Shown: positions 1 to 6,183, counted from the first letter of the stretch. The stretch: 9,751 nucleotides of DNA from Caryophanales bacterium UBA6448 (GCA_002439555.1 DJOC01000030.1:1-9751); one strand, 5' to 3'. Notes: a model not told the origin generated them from the letters alone. Translations and numbers: made by a program.

Positions 1-1521
1 ACAAAAGATAAAACTTTAAAGGTAAATTTAACTGATATAGGTTCCGGAATTGAGGGTTATCTATTAAGCAAAGATGATTGTGAAAAAATAGATTTAAATG
101 ATTATATAAAGATTAATGTGCCAAATCCAAATGATGTTAAAATAGAACATAAAATAACTGAAAATGGTGCGTATTCATTTTGTGCTAGTGATAAGGCAGG
201 AAATATTATAAAGTATGAAGAAAGTATTGTAATAGATAGAATTGACGATATACCTCCGGAATGCGATTATATTGAAAATACTAGTTGGACAAAAAATAAT
301 GTAACAGTAGACTTTGGTTGTAAAGATAGTGAAAGCGGTTGTAATAAATTAACATATAATAAAAAATTAACTAATTGTAGTGGTACAACCTGTTATAATA
401 ATTATACTTATAAAAGCACTTATAAAACAGCAAATATAAATAGTACAATAGGTTCGTTTAAAATCGAAGATAATGCTGGAAATATTACAAATTGTCCTAG
501 TGATAAGAAAGAAGTAAATGTATACTTAGATAAAACAAATCCAATTATAAGTGGTATTAATGCTACGAGTACAAAATCTGGTTATAATAGTAGATATACT
601 AAAGTATCATTTACATTAGAAGATAGTCATAGTGGCATTAGTAGTTTTTGTATAGGAACATCAAAAAATAATTGTAGTACAAAAAATATAAATACGTATT
701 GTACTTTAAATGGTAATAAATATAATTGTACAGTGGATTATACTTTCTCAAGTCGTGATGGAAGCGGAAATACTGAGTATGTATATATAACGGCCTATGA
801 TAATGTTGGAAACACTAGTACTCAAAGCAAAAGTTATAAATTATATAAATCTTGTACAGATACTAACTTTAGTGGATATGGTAGGTGTTCTGAAGAATGT
901 GATGGTGGTGTATATTATGAATATCGAACAGATAAATATTTAGGTTCGAATTGTAATGGATATGGAAATACTTCGTGCAATACTAGGTCTTGTTGTTCTT
1001 GGACATATGAAGAAGAATATTCAACAGGTTATTGCGATGCATCATGTGGTTGGGGTGAAAGAAGAGTAACATATAAAGAATATTCTCATTATGATGATTC
1101 GTATTGTGGAAAATATTATGATTATGAAGATTGTTATGATGATTCAGATTGTTATGAACCAGATCCTGAACCAGATTATGGTGGTGGCTCCTCAGGAGGG
1201 GGTTCAAGTAGTTCGTGCTCAAGTATAAATGGAACTAGATGCTATAATGGCTCGTGGGTATATATTTCTGAGTGCTGTTCTGACGGATATTGTGATGGCT
1301 ATATTCCAAGAAGTAGTTTAACAATGAGTTCAGGTTGTTCTTCAGGAGGTTCCTCTTCAGGAGGAAGTTCTGGAGGCTCCTCTGGGGGAAGTTCGGGTGG
1401 TTCATCCGGAGGAAGTTCAGGCAGCTGTGTAGGATATTATAACAATAGAAATGCTTGTGAAACAATTGAAGGAAAAGGTGTATGTTGTAGAGCTTCAAAT
1501 GGTAAGTGGGGAGTAGGCTAA
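1..1521 (+). CDS. Secreted surface protein, Ig-like and TSP1-like modules (5' partial)
   Basis: The frame is open from base 1, so the gene begins before the window; an internal GTG at 118 is not a convincing start (no ribosome binding site). The visible part is 506 residues. It holds about three beta-rich Ig-like modules, each ending in a D-x-x-GN motif (DKAGN near residue 63, DNAGN near 156, DNVGN near 267). Two Cys-rich modules follow (about residues 285-332 and 334-384) whose C-x-x-x-C-x-G-G and SCGWGERR patterns resemble thrombospondin type 1 repeats. An acidic Asp/Tyr/Pro stretch, two Gly/Ser linkers and a final short Cys-rich segment close the protein. No LPXTG motif or C-terminal membrane helix is visible, so any anchor must lie upstream or be non-covalent. 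Many cysteines imply an extracellular, disulfide-bonded protein. An adhesin or matrix-binding role is inferred. The stop overlaps the next gene's start. Confidence 0.8.
   Translation, partial: TKDKTLKVNLTDIGSGIEGYLLSKDDCEKIDLNDYIKINVPNPNDVKIEHKITENGAYSFCASDKAGNIIKYEESIVIDRIDDIPPECDYIENTSWTKNNVTVDFGCKDSESGCNKLTYNKKLTNCSGTTCYNNYTYKSTYKTANINSTIGSFKIEDNAGNITNCPSDKKEVNVYLDKTNPIISGINATSTKSGYNSRYTKVSFTLEDSHSGISSFCIGTSKNNCSTKNINTYCTLNGNKYNCTVDYTFSSRDGSGNTEYVYITAYDNVGNTSTQSKSYKLYKSCTDTNFSGYGRCSEECDGGVYYEYRTDKYLGSNCNGYGNTSCNTRSCCSWTYEEEYSTGYCDASCGWGERRVTYKEYSHYDDSYCGKYYDYEDCYDDSDCYEPDPEPDYGGGSSGGGSSSSCSSINGTRCYNGSWVYISECCSDGYCDGYIPRSSLTMSSGCSSGGSSSGGSSGGSSGGSSGGSSGGSSGSCVGYYNNRNACETIEGKGVCCRASNGKWGVG
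1327..1425 (+). repeat. In-frame Gly/Ser-rich tract (SSGG repeats)
   Basis: Tandem SSGG units with one Cys near the start lie inside the surface protein. Codons vary (tca/tct/tcc/tcg, gga/ggt/ggc/ggg), so selection seems to hold the amino acids rather than the DNA. This is much more GC-rich than the surrounding sequence. A shorter Gly/Ser tract begins at 1180. It probably forms a flexible linker between folded Cys-rich modules. Confidence 0.8.
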
Positions 1522-1973
1522 TGAATAGAAAAATAATTTATATTTTATTAATAATATTATTTGTATGTGGATGCTCAAAACAAAAAGATGAGGTTTTACC
1601 AGAAAGAGTAAAAAAAGAAGGCAAAATGTCAGAGCAACTAAAAAAGGAAAATTTATATGGATGTTGGACTTTAGAATCCTTAAGTGCTTTTGAAAAAGAA
1701 GATTTAATCGCAGATATTGATAGAAAAGGTAATGTTAAGTTTTATGAAGATAAAATGATATTATGCTTAAAAAATGATACTGAAGACTGTAAAACTTTTT
1801 CATATAATATTGATGGTGATAAAATTAATGTTCAGCTTTTAAATAATAATGATGAGGATTATATTATTCCATATTACTATGTTGACCTTTATGAAAGTAG
1901 TACACCAACTTTAGTTTTATCTTATCTTTTAGAGGGTATTCAAGTTGATTATCATCTTAAATATGGTTGTTAA
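1521..1973 (+). CDS. Small lipoprotein, lipocalin-like GxW start
   Basis: The 150-residue protein begins at the ATG overlapping the previous stop (TAATG), with GGGGAG seven bases upstream; this coupling places it in one operon with the surface protein. Residues 1-17 form a lipoprotein signal peptide (NRK, then a hydrophobic stretch) ending in V-C-G-C, which makes Cys18 the likely lipidated residue. A charged linker follows. From about residue 50 a YGCWTLES segment and alternating beta strands resemble the GxW opening of small bacterial lipocalin-like domains; that family assignment is tentative. It is probably anchored on the outer face of the cytoplasmic membrane. The specific function is unknown. 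Additional cysteines, including the last residue, could form disulfides. Confidence 0.75.
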   Translation: MNRKIIYILLIILFVCGCSKQKDEVLPERVKKEGKMSEQLKKENLYGCWTLESLSAFEKEDLIADIDRKGNVKFYEDKMILCLKNDTEDCKTFSYNIDGDKINVQLLNNNDEDYIIPYYYVDLYESSTPTLVLSYLLEGIQVDYHLKYGC

Positions 1974-1995
1974 ACTTGGTTTTAACAACTTTTTT
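1966..1995 (+). terminator. Intrinsic terminator of surface protein-lipoprotein operon
   Basis: A perfect 9-bp inverted repeat (GTTGTTAAA / TTTAACAAC) with a 6-nt loop is followed by six T. It overlaps the lipoprotein stop codon. Confidence 0.8.
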
Positions 1996-2007
1996 AATTG
2001 CATAAAA

Positions 2008-2054
2008 TGTCGAATTTTGTCAGAAAAACACTAGTTTTGACAAGTTTTGTCGAA
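2008..2054. promoter_or_regulatory. Cluster of Spo0A-box-like sites
   Basis: TGTCGAA occurs at 2008-2014 and again within TTTTGTCGAA at 2045-2054, which fits the known Spo0A box (TTTGTCRAA) fully. A degenerate TGTCAGA lies at 2018, ten bases from the first site, as in tandem Spo0A dimer sites. An inverted TTGTCAAAA (minus strand, 2035-2043) gives a fourth. The sites are seen directly; binding by Spo0A is inferred and is plausible because the window carries sporulation genes. Confidence 0.5.
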
Positions 2055-2058
2055 GTGC

Positions 2059-2087
2059 TTGCAATTAGTTTTTAAATAGTGTAAATT
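2059..2087 (+). promoter_or_regulatory. Possible sigma-A promoter beside the Spo0A boxes
   Basis: TTGCAA (2059-2064), a 17-base spacer and TAAATT (2082-2087) match the consensus 4/6 and 4/6. The best Spo0A box ends five bases upstream of the -35, a position typical for an activator. An alternative is a perfect TTGACA at 2037 with TGCAAT 17 bases later, in which case the box would lie in the spacer and repress. In AT-rich DNA such matches are weak evidence. Confidence 0.3.
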
Positions 2088-2247
2088 ACTTATTGAAAGC
2101 GGGTTTTGGTGGATCTATTTCATATTAATGCGTCCCAACAAAACTTTTATATTATTAATAAAGAGTTAAAAAAGAATACTACTAAAAATTAAAAACAAAA
2201 ATAATAAATCATAACTCATACATACTTTACATTTCCATCAAAATCCC
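2088..2247 (+). other. Gene-free stretch with a candidate hairpin
   Basis: No convincing gene is present between the lipoprotein and miaB. One island of higher GC (2098-2145) forms an imperfect hairpin: GTTTTG at 2103-2108 pairs with CAAAAC at 2139-2144, continuing with one mismatch into TGG / CCA, and TTTT follows. With the promoter at 2059-2087 this could delimit an RNA of about 55 nt. A 27-codon reading frame from GTG 2110 has no good ribosome binding site. The remainder (about 2150-2247) is A-rich and looks featureless. Confidence 0.25.
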
Positions 2248-2276
2248 TTTCAAATTTTTTAATAATTTGTTATAAT
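2248..2276 (+). promoter_or_regulatory. miaB promoter (extended -10)
   Basis: TATAAT at 2271-2276 is preceded by TG one base upstream, an extended -10. A weak -35 (TTTCAA, 2248-2253) lies 17 bases away. Transcription would begin about 15-18 bases before the start codon, just upstream of the ribosome binding site. Confidence 0.7.
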
Positions 2277-2300
2277 AACTAGGAAGTTGGGAGTGTTAAT

Positions 2301-3704
2301 ATGTTAAAACCAGATTATAAAGTTGCAAAAGATAGAACAAAAGTAGAAATAAAATATCAAAATGTTGATGAACAAATAAAAAATATTTATAAAGGAAAAA
2401 AATATTTTTTAAGAACTTATGGTTGTCAAATGAATGTTCACGATTCAGAGGCAATTGCATCATATTTAGAAAAATTAGGATTTACTAAAACTGATGTTTT
2501 AGAGGATTCTGATATAGTAGTTTTAAATACTTGTGCCATAAGAGAAAATGCTCACGATAAAGTATTTGGCTATTTAGGTAGATGTAAACATTTAAAAAAG
2601 GAAAAGAAAGATTTAATAATTGTTTTAATGGGCTGTATGGCTGGTCAAGAAGATGTAGTCGAGGAAATTGAAAAGAACCACAAATATGTTGATATTGTTG
2701 TGGGTCCAAACAATCTATTTGATTTACCACATTTACTTTTAGAAAAATTAGATAAACAAAATATTTTAGTTCATTCAAATAGTGATGTTGTACCCGAAGG
2801 ATTTGATTATAAAAGAGATTCTAAAGTGTCTGCTTGGGTAAATGTTATGTTTGGCTGTGATAAATTTTGTACATACTGCATTGTTCCATTTACAAGAGGA
2901 AGAGAAAGAAGTAGAAAAATGGAAGCCATAGTGGAGGAGTGCAAATGTTTAGTGGACTCTGGCTATAAAGAAATAACACTACTTGGCCAAAATGTTAATG
3001 CTTATGGTAATGATTTAAATTTAGGTTATGATTTTGCGGATCTTCTTGAAAATGTTGCTAAATTAGGTATACCAAGACTTCGATTTGTTACATCACATCC
3101 TTGGAACTTTACCGATAAAATGATTGATGTCATTGCTAAATATGAAAATGTGATGCCTTATATTCATCTTCCTATTCAATCAGGAAGTGATAAAGTACTT
3201 AAAAAAATGAATCGTAAATATACAAAAGAAGAATACATCACACTATTTAATAAAATGAAAGAAAGAATACCCAATGTATGTATAACCACTGATATAATCG
3301 TAGGTTTCCCTGGTGAAACAAATGAAGACTTTGAAGAAACACTTGACATAGTTAATAAACTTAAATATGATGGTGCTTATACATTTATATATTCTGAAAG
3401 AAAAGGTACTGCTTCATCATTTATGAAAGATGATGTTACTATAAAAGAAAAAGAGGATAGACTTCATAGGCTAAATGAAATTGTTAATAAGTATTCAAAA
3501 GAAAGTAATGAAAAAATGCTTAATAAAGTTGTACCAGTACTTTTAATTGGTGAAAGTGAAAAAGATAAAACTAAGTGCTATGGTTATACAGATACAATGA
3601 AACTTGTAAATGTTGATTGTGATAAAAAAGAAATTGGTAATATTGTAAATGTAAAAATAACTGATGCTAAAAGTTTTAGTTTAGATGGTAAGATTGTAAA
3701 GTAG
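2301..3704 (+). CDS. miaB: tRNA-2-methylthio-N6-dimethylallyladenosine synthase MiaB
   Basis: Radical-SAM methylthiotransferase that turns i6A37 of tRNAs reading UNN codons into ms2i6A37 in the cytoplasm. The 467-residue protein is complete. The N-terminal UPF0004 domain holds three cluster cysteines, C42 (TYGCQMN), C78 (NTCAIRE) and C112 (MGCMAG). The radical-SAM CxxxCxxC motif is C186-x3-C190-x2-C193 within FGCDKFCTYC, followed by VPFTRGRERSR, a hallmark of the MiaB subfamily rather than RimO or MtaB. The C-terminal TRAM domain covers about residues 400-467. The ATG at 2301 has GGGAG seven bases upstream. It is monocistronic, with its own promoter and terminator. In Bacillus miaB is followed by ricA, cotE and mutS; that order is not kept here. 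Confidence 0.97.
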   Translation: MLKPDYKVAKDRTKVEIKYQNVDEQIKNIYKGKKYFLRTYGCQMNVHDSEAIASYLEKLGFTKTDVLEDSDIVVLNTCAIRENAHDKVFGYLGRCKHLKKEKKDLIIVLMGCMAGQEDVVEEIEKNHKYVDIVVGPNNLFDLPHLLLEKLDKQNILVHSNSDVVPEGFDYKRDSKVSAWVNVMFGCDKFCTYCIVPFTRGRERSRKMEAIVEECKCLVDSGYKEITLLGQNVNAYGNDLNLGYDFADLLENVAKLGIPRLRFVTSHPWNFTDKMIDVIAKYENVMPYIHLPIQSGSDKVLKKMNRKYTKEEYITLFNKMKERIPNVCITTDIIVGFPGETNEDFEETLDIVNKLKYDGAYTFIYSERKGTASSFMKDDVTIKEKEDRLHRLNEIVNKYSKESNEKMLNKVVPVLLIGESEKDKTKCYGYTDTMKLVNVDCDKKEIGNIVNVKITDAKSFSLDGKIVK

Positions 3705-3723
3705 GGAATATCCTTACTTTTTT
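3699..3723 (+). terminator. Intrinsic terminator of miaB
   Basis: A 9-bp stem (AAGTAGGGA / TCCTTACTT, one G-T pair) with a 3-nt loop ends in a run of six T. It overlaps the miaB stop codon. Confidence 0.8.
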
Positions 3724-3739
3724 GTTTGATTTTCTTTTT

Positions 3740-3752
3740 GCGGTCGGTCGTT
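3740..3752 (+). repeat. 13-nt inverted copy of part of the tRNA-Arg gene
   Basis: GCGGTCGGTCGTT on the plus strand is identical to 13 bases of the tRNA on the minus strand (plus-strand positions 3825-3837, covering the 3' side of the anticodon stem, the variable loop and the start of the T stem). The match is GC-rich in an AT-rich setting, so chance is unlikely. Confidence 0.7.
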
Positions 3753-3760
3753 TAAGACAT

Positions 3761-3789
3761 AAAAAAAACTTATGAATTTAATCATAAGT
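3761..3789 (-). terminator. Intrinsic terminator of tRNA-Arg
   Basis: On the minus strand a perfect 8-bp stem (ACTTATGA / TCATAAGT) with a 6-nt loop runs into eight T. It lies 11 bases after the tRNA CCA end. Confidence 0.8.
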
Positions 3790-3799
3790 AATTTTTAAT

Positions 3800-3876
<77 letters not shown>

Positions 3877-3887
3877 AGCACAATTAA

Positions 3888-3916
3888 ATTATATATCAAA
3901 GTATCCTTAATAGCAA
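3888..3916 (-). promoter_or_regulatory. tRNA-Arg promoter
   Basis: On the minus strand TTGCTA (3916-3911), a 17-base spacer and a consensus TATAAT (3893-3888) lie 11 bases before the mature tRNA 5' end, so the 5' leader would be only a few bases. Confidence 0.75.
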
Positions 3917-3944
3917 GTAAAAATTTATCATTTTCGTATAAAAA

Positions 3945-4271
3945 TTAGTCATTTTTAGTAATTTCTTCGATTTCTGAGGCATAAAATATACATTTTTCAT
4001 ATTTTGTTTCGTATTTTATAGAAAAAATATTAGGAATTTTATCTAAAAAATATTTTGAAAGAGCCAAAAGTTCAACATTGTAGTTAGTCATATACATATT
4101 AAATTCTTCTTCATTAAAGTCCTTGATTACCTTTTTAATAATATCTTTTTCTGAAGTTAAGTATTCATCAGAAGTCTTAATTTTTAATTTAAAATCTTTT
4201 GTATAGGTTGTATTAAAGGCAAAACTAATATCATAACCTAAAAGTTTGGTTTTATATGCAATCACTGGCAT
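3945..4271 (-). CDS. Hypothetical protein, 108 residues
   Basis: I do not recognise this protein with confidence. The ATG at 4271 has GGAG eight bases upstream. It starts 29 bases after the gerM-like stop with no terminator between, so the two are probably co-transcribed. It is soluble, with no signal peptide or membrane helix. The pattern is a beta pair (about residues 3-35), a charged helix (about 40-60), a second helix (about 65-80) and two strands (FSIKYETKYEKCIFYA). That order, including the late VRVYET-like strand, faintly recalls the T-fold of 6-carboxytetrahydropterin synthase (QueD), but the zinc-binding histidines and catalytic Cys motif are absent. If related, it would be a non-catalytic, reduced member. 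This is speculation. Confidence 0.7.
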   Translation of the reverse strand: MPVIAYKTKLLGYDISFAFNTTYTKDFKLKIKTSDEYLTSEKDIIKKVIKDFNEEEFNMYMTNYNVELLALSKYFLDKIPNIFSIKYETKYEKCIFYASEIEEITKND

Positions 4272-4300
4272 TAAATCATCTCCATAATTAGTATGCTTAT

Positions 4301-5194
4301 TTAATTAATATTTATACTTACATCTTTTCCTAAAGTATCTCTAATTGAAAGGGCTAGAGTATATTTTACTTTCTCGGTAATACTTTCATCACTTAAGTTT
4401 AAGAGCATTTTATTGTCAAAGGACATATTAACACTACTTTCCATTATTTCATAATTTTTAAGTTCATAAGAGGCATTTAAAAAACTAATTAGATTACTTT
4501 CATAGATAGGGGAAGTTTTAAGTTCATTTACAATTATTTCAACAGCATTTGCAACATCATTTGTAATTTTTGTAATAGGAATATAATATGTTATATCATC
4601 AGTTTTACTAGCGTAATATATGGTGGTTTTAGTAATATTTTTAAAACTTTTAATATCATAAACTTTATTTATTCCATAACTTTTATCTAGAGAAACAGGT
4701 AGTTTAACTTTTGAATTTGGAAGTTCATTTAATTTTTCATTTTCTACATAGATTAAAATTTTATCAACACTTTCAAGTTCACATAATGAGTATATAAGAC
4801 TTTCAAGCATTTTTTCTTCATCATTTTCCTTAACAAGTAAAAATTCTTTAGAAAAGTTAAGTTTTAAAACTTTATCATTTAATGAGTAATCTAAAAGTTT
4901 TGTATTTTCAGGAATCAAGGCTTCAAAGTTCATAGGTAAGTAGTTTTCATTTATGGAGCCCTTTGTAAGAATACTAATAATGTACTCTATATCATTATCA
5001 CCTTTTTTGATAATATTAGTTCTTGCTACATAATTATTTTGATCTTTTATGTATAATGGCATAGTAAGCTCACTAACTCTTATTATTTCTTCGGGATAAG
5101 AGGACTCATTACTAGGAAATATACATAGTAAAAGTACAATCAAAAGGGAAAAAGTTGATATACAAATTCTTCTTAAGGCATTTTTCTTAAGCAT
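4301..5194 (-). CDS. gerM: GerM-like protein with two GerMN domains
   Basis: The 297-residue protein has an N-terminal hydrophobic segment (about residues 11-26) after a basic start, then two GerMN domains (about 62-165 and 188-297). Each has the family pattern of an ALIPENTK-like strand, an LKLNFSKEF-like strand, a helix and a final beta strand. In Bacillus, GerM (about 366 residues) is a sporulation protein associated with the SpoIIIA-SpoIIQ channel and needed for germination. Here C24 follows LLL, which does not fit a lipobox, so this copy may be membrane-anchored by its helix instead. The ATG has GGGGG five to six bases upstream. A weak promoter (TTGAAT, 18 bases, TATATT, at 5240-5211) lies after the gerE terminator. 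In Bacillus gerE and gerM are near neighbours too, which supports the assignment. Confidence 0.85.
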   Translation of the reverse strand: MLKKNALRRICISTFSLLIVLLLCIFPSNESSYPEEIIRVSELTMPLYIKDQNNYVARTNIIKKGDNDIEYIISILTKGSINENYLPMNFEALIPENTKLLDYSLNDKVLKLNFSKEFLLVKENDEEKMLESLIYSLCELESVDKILIYVENEKLNELPNSKVKLPVSLDKSYGINKVYDIKSFKNITKTTIYYASKTDDITYYIPITKITNDVANAVEIIVNELKTSPIYESNLISFLNASYELKNYEIMESSVNMSFDNKMLLNLSDESITEKVKYTLALSIRDTLGKDVSININ

Positions 5195-5238
5195 AATAAC
5201 CCCCTATTAAAATATATTATTAACTTTATTTATTATTC

Positions 5239-5257
5239 AAAAAACCCCGAAGGGTTT
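5239..5257 (-). terminator. Intrinsic terminator after gerE
   Basis: On the minus strand AAACCC-TTCG-GGGTTT forms a 6-bp stem with a UUCG tetraloop, running into six T in all. It begins two bases after the gerE stop and separates gerE from gerM. Confidence 0.85.
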
Positions 5258-5259
5258 AA

Positions 5260-5466
5260 TTAATCAAGCGAAATTGCGTTTAGGCGAAGAAGTTCTAAAA
5301 TGGCGTTACATCTTCCTTTTACACCCAATTTCTGCATTGTATTTGAAATATGATTTCTTACAGTTTTTTGACTTATTCCTAGGTCTATAGCAATTTCTTT
5401 TGTGGTTTTATTTTTAGCTAAAAGGTCAAATATTTCTTGTTCTCTTTTAGTTAGTATTTTTTTCAT
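5260..5466 (-). CDS. gerE: Sporulation transcription factor GerE
   Basis: A 68-residue LuxR-type helix-turn-helix protein, nearly the same length as Bacillus GerE (74) and without a receiver or ligand domain. It keeps the GerE-defining blocks: LTKREQEIF, NKTTKEIA, the recognition helix ISQKTVRNHIS, MQKLGVKGR and ELLR. GerE is the last mother-cell regulator of sporulation; it acts with sigma-K to switch late coat genes on or off. The ATG has AGGATGG just upstream. Terminators on both sides isolate it, so it must have its own promoter; a sigma-K-like -10 is found 28 bases upstream. Finding GerE favours Bacilli-type relatives, as most Clostridium lack it. Confidence 0.95.
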   Translation of the reverse strand: MKKILTKREQEIFDLLAKNKTTKEIAIDLGISQKTVRNHISNTMQKLGVKGRCNAILELLRLNAISLD

Positions 5467-5493
5467 ATGCCATCCTTTCTTACCTTTTCATAA

Positions 5494-5502
5494 TAATATA
5501 TG
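5494..5502 (-). promoter_or_regulatory. Possible sigma-K -10 element of gerE
   Basis: CATATATTA on the minus strand fits the sigma-K -10 pattern CATAnnnTA exactly, and its distance from the start (28 bases) leaves room for a start point and the ribosome binding site. No clear AC -35 is seen 16-17 bases upstream. In Bacillus gerE is transcribed by sigma-K. The match is short and the DNA is AT-rich. Confidence 0.35.
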
Positions 5503-5510
5503 AATATAGT

Positions 5511-5535
5511 AAAAAAAAGGCACGGGGGTATGCCT
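5511..5535 (-). terminator. Intrinsic terminator of spoIIIAH
   Basis: On the minus strand AGGCAT-ACCCCC-GTGCCT forms a 6-bp stem (one T-G pair) leading into eight T. The stem overlaps the spoIIIAH stop codon. Confidence 0.75.
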
Positions 5536-6028
5536 ATTTATTTTGAAATTTAACGGTTATATACATTTGCGTATCATATAATGATTGAACCTCTTTGATG
5601 ATGTTATTTGCTTTTTCTACAGTTGCATCTTTGTCGTCAACAGTAACACTTATTTTCTCTCCCTCGATTTTTACACAAGAGTTTAAATTAAATTTTTCCT
5701 TGATTAAATTTTCAATTTGTGATGTTTTTCCTTTTTTATAATTTAAATCTTTTAGTGTATTATATGCTTCATTTTTCTTTTCTTTAGAGGAAGATTTATC
5801 AATTAGAATTTTTTGTGCGTCTTCCATTTCTTTAAGGATTTTTTCTTCTTCGGAAAGTTTTAAGGCGATTATTACATCTGAATCAGTTACCTTAATCGCA
5901 TTATCAAGTTTTGTTTCAGTATTTTCAAAGACTGGTAGGGTACTTTCAGGAAGTGAAATGTAATAGATGCCTAAAATAAGTATTAAAGCAAAAAGAGTAA
6001 TGAACCATAAATTTTGTTTATTTATCAA
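5534..6028 (-). CDS. spoIIIAH: Stage III sporulation protein AH
   Basis: The 164-residue protein has one N-terminal membrane helix (about residues 7-25), closely matching Bacillus SpoIIIAH in the opening NKQNLWFITL and YYISLPES. It then has a charged helical stretch (about 58-100, with KEKKNEAYNTLKDL) and a C-terminal ring-building domain (about 105-164). SpoIIIAH sits in the mother-cell membrane and binds SpoIIQ of the forespore to make the feeding channel. It is shorter than Bacillus SpoIIIAH (218), mainly in the linker after the helix. The start is TTG at 6028, supported by a perfect AAGGAGG (6041-6035) six bases upstream; no ATG fits. It normally ends the spoIIIAA-AH operon, but here divergent bacteriocin genes lie upstream, so it stands apart from any spoIIIA genes. 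Confidence 0.93.
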   Translation of the reverse strand: MINKQNLWFITLFALILILGIYYISLPESTLPVFENTETKLDNAIKVTDSDVIIALKLSEEEKILKEMEDAQKILIDKSSSKEKKNEAYNTLKDLNYKKGKTSQIENLIKEKFNLNSCVKIEGEKISVTVDDKDATVEKANNIIKEVQSLYDTQMYITVKFQNK

Positions 6029-6029
6029 G

Positions 6030-6048
6030 ACTATCCTCCTTCGATAGT
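6030..6048 (-). promoter_or_regulatory. Hairpin presenting the spoIIIAH ribosome binding site
   Basis: On the minus strand ACTATC and GATAGT form a perfect 6-bp stem around a 7-nt loop, GAAGGAG. Most of the Shine-Dalgarno sequence is in the loop, its last G is in the stem, and the TTG start lies one base after the stem. The structure is clear; a regulatory role is inferred. Confidence 0.45.
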
Positions 6049-6109
6049 AAATTATATTTTTATAAGAAAAAAATATGCTTATTTTAAAAATATTTTTAAT
6101 TTTTGCTAA

Positions 6110-6127
6110 ATGTAAATCACTTTACAT
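6110..6127. promoter_or_regulatory. Operator-like dyad between spoIIIAH and the bacteriocin operon
   Basis: ATGTAAA-TCAC-TTTACAT has perfect 7-base arms around four bases. The right arm contains the likely -35 of the bacteriocin promoter, so a bound protein would block it. Further TGTAAA half-sites lie at 6148 and 6181. The regulator is unknown. Confidence 0.5.
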
Positions 6128-6149
6128 AAAAATCAGCGTAAAATATATG
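6121..6149 (+). promoter_or_regulatory. Likely promoter of the bacteriocin operon
   Basis: TTTACA (5/6 of the -35 consensus), a 17-base spacer and TATATG (4/6 of the -10). It would give a leader of about 115 bases before the transporter start. Confidence 0.45.
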
Positions 6150-6162
6150 TAAATAAAAATAC

Positions 6163-6183
6163 CAAAAAGTGTCAAAAAAGTGT
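6163..6183 (+). repeat. Direct repeats in the bacteriocin leader region
   Basis: CAAAAAGTGT is followed after exactly 11 bases by CAAAAAAGTGT. Tandem repeats about one or two helical turns apart are typical of response-regulator sites upstream of class II bacteriocin operons, but this copy lies downstream of the proposed promoter. The first copy also contains TGTCAAA (6170-6176), a poor Spo0A-box match. Confidence 0.35.

Noticed and set aside
983..1498. Two long open frames on the minus strand inside the surface protein gene
   Set aside because: They are rich in Asn/His/Leu, mirror images of the plus-strand Asp/Tyr/Cys codons; no ribosome binding sites and no family resemblance.
2110..2193. 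A 27-codon frame from GTG upstream of miaB
   Set aside because: It has no proper ribosome binding site, overlaps the hairpin and is not recognisable; it could be a gene remnant but cannot be supported.
3917..3944. Possible terminator after the 108-residue gene
   Set aside because: Only a 5-bp A/T stem (TTTAT/ATAAA) followed by TTTTT is seen on the minus strand, too weak to call.
6051..6110. Sigma-E promoter for spoIIIAH
   Set aside because: CATATTTT and AATATT are present on the minus strand but 11 bases apart, too close for sigma-E; a nearby TATAAT lacks a -35. No choice can be made.
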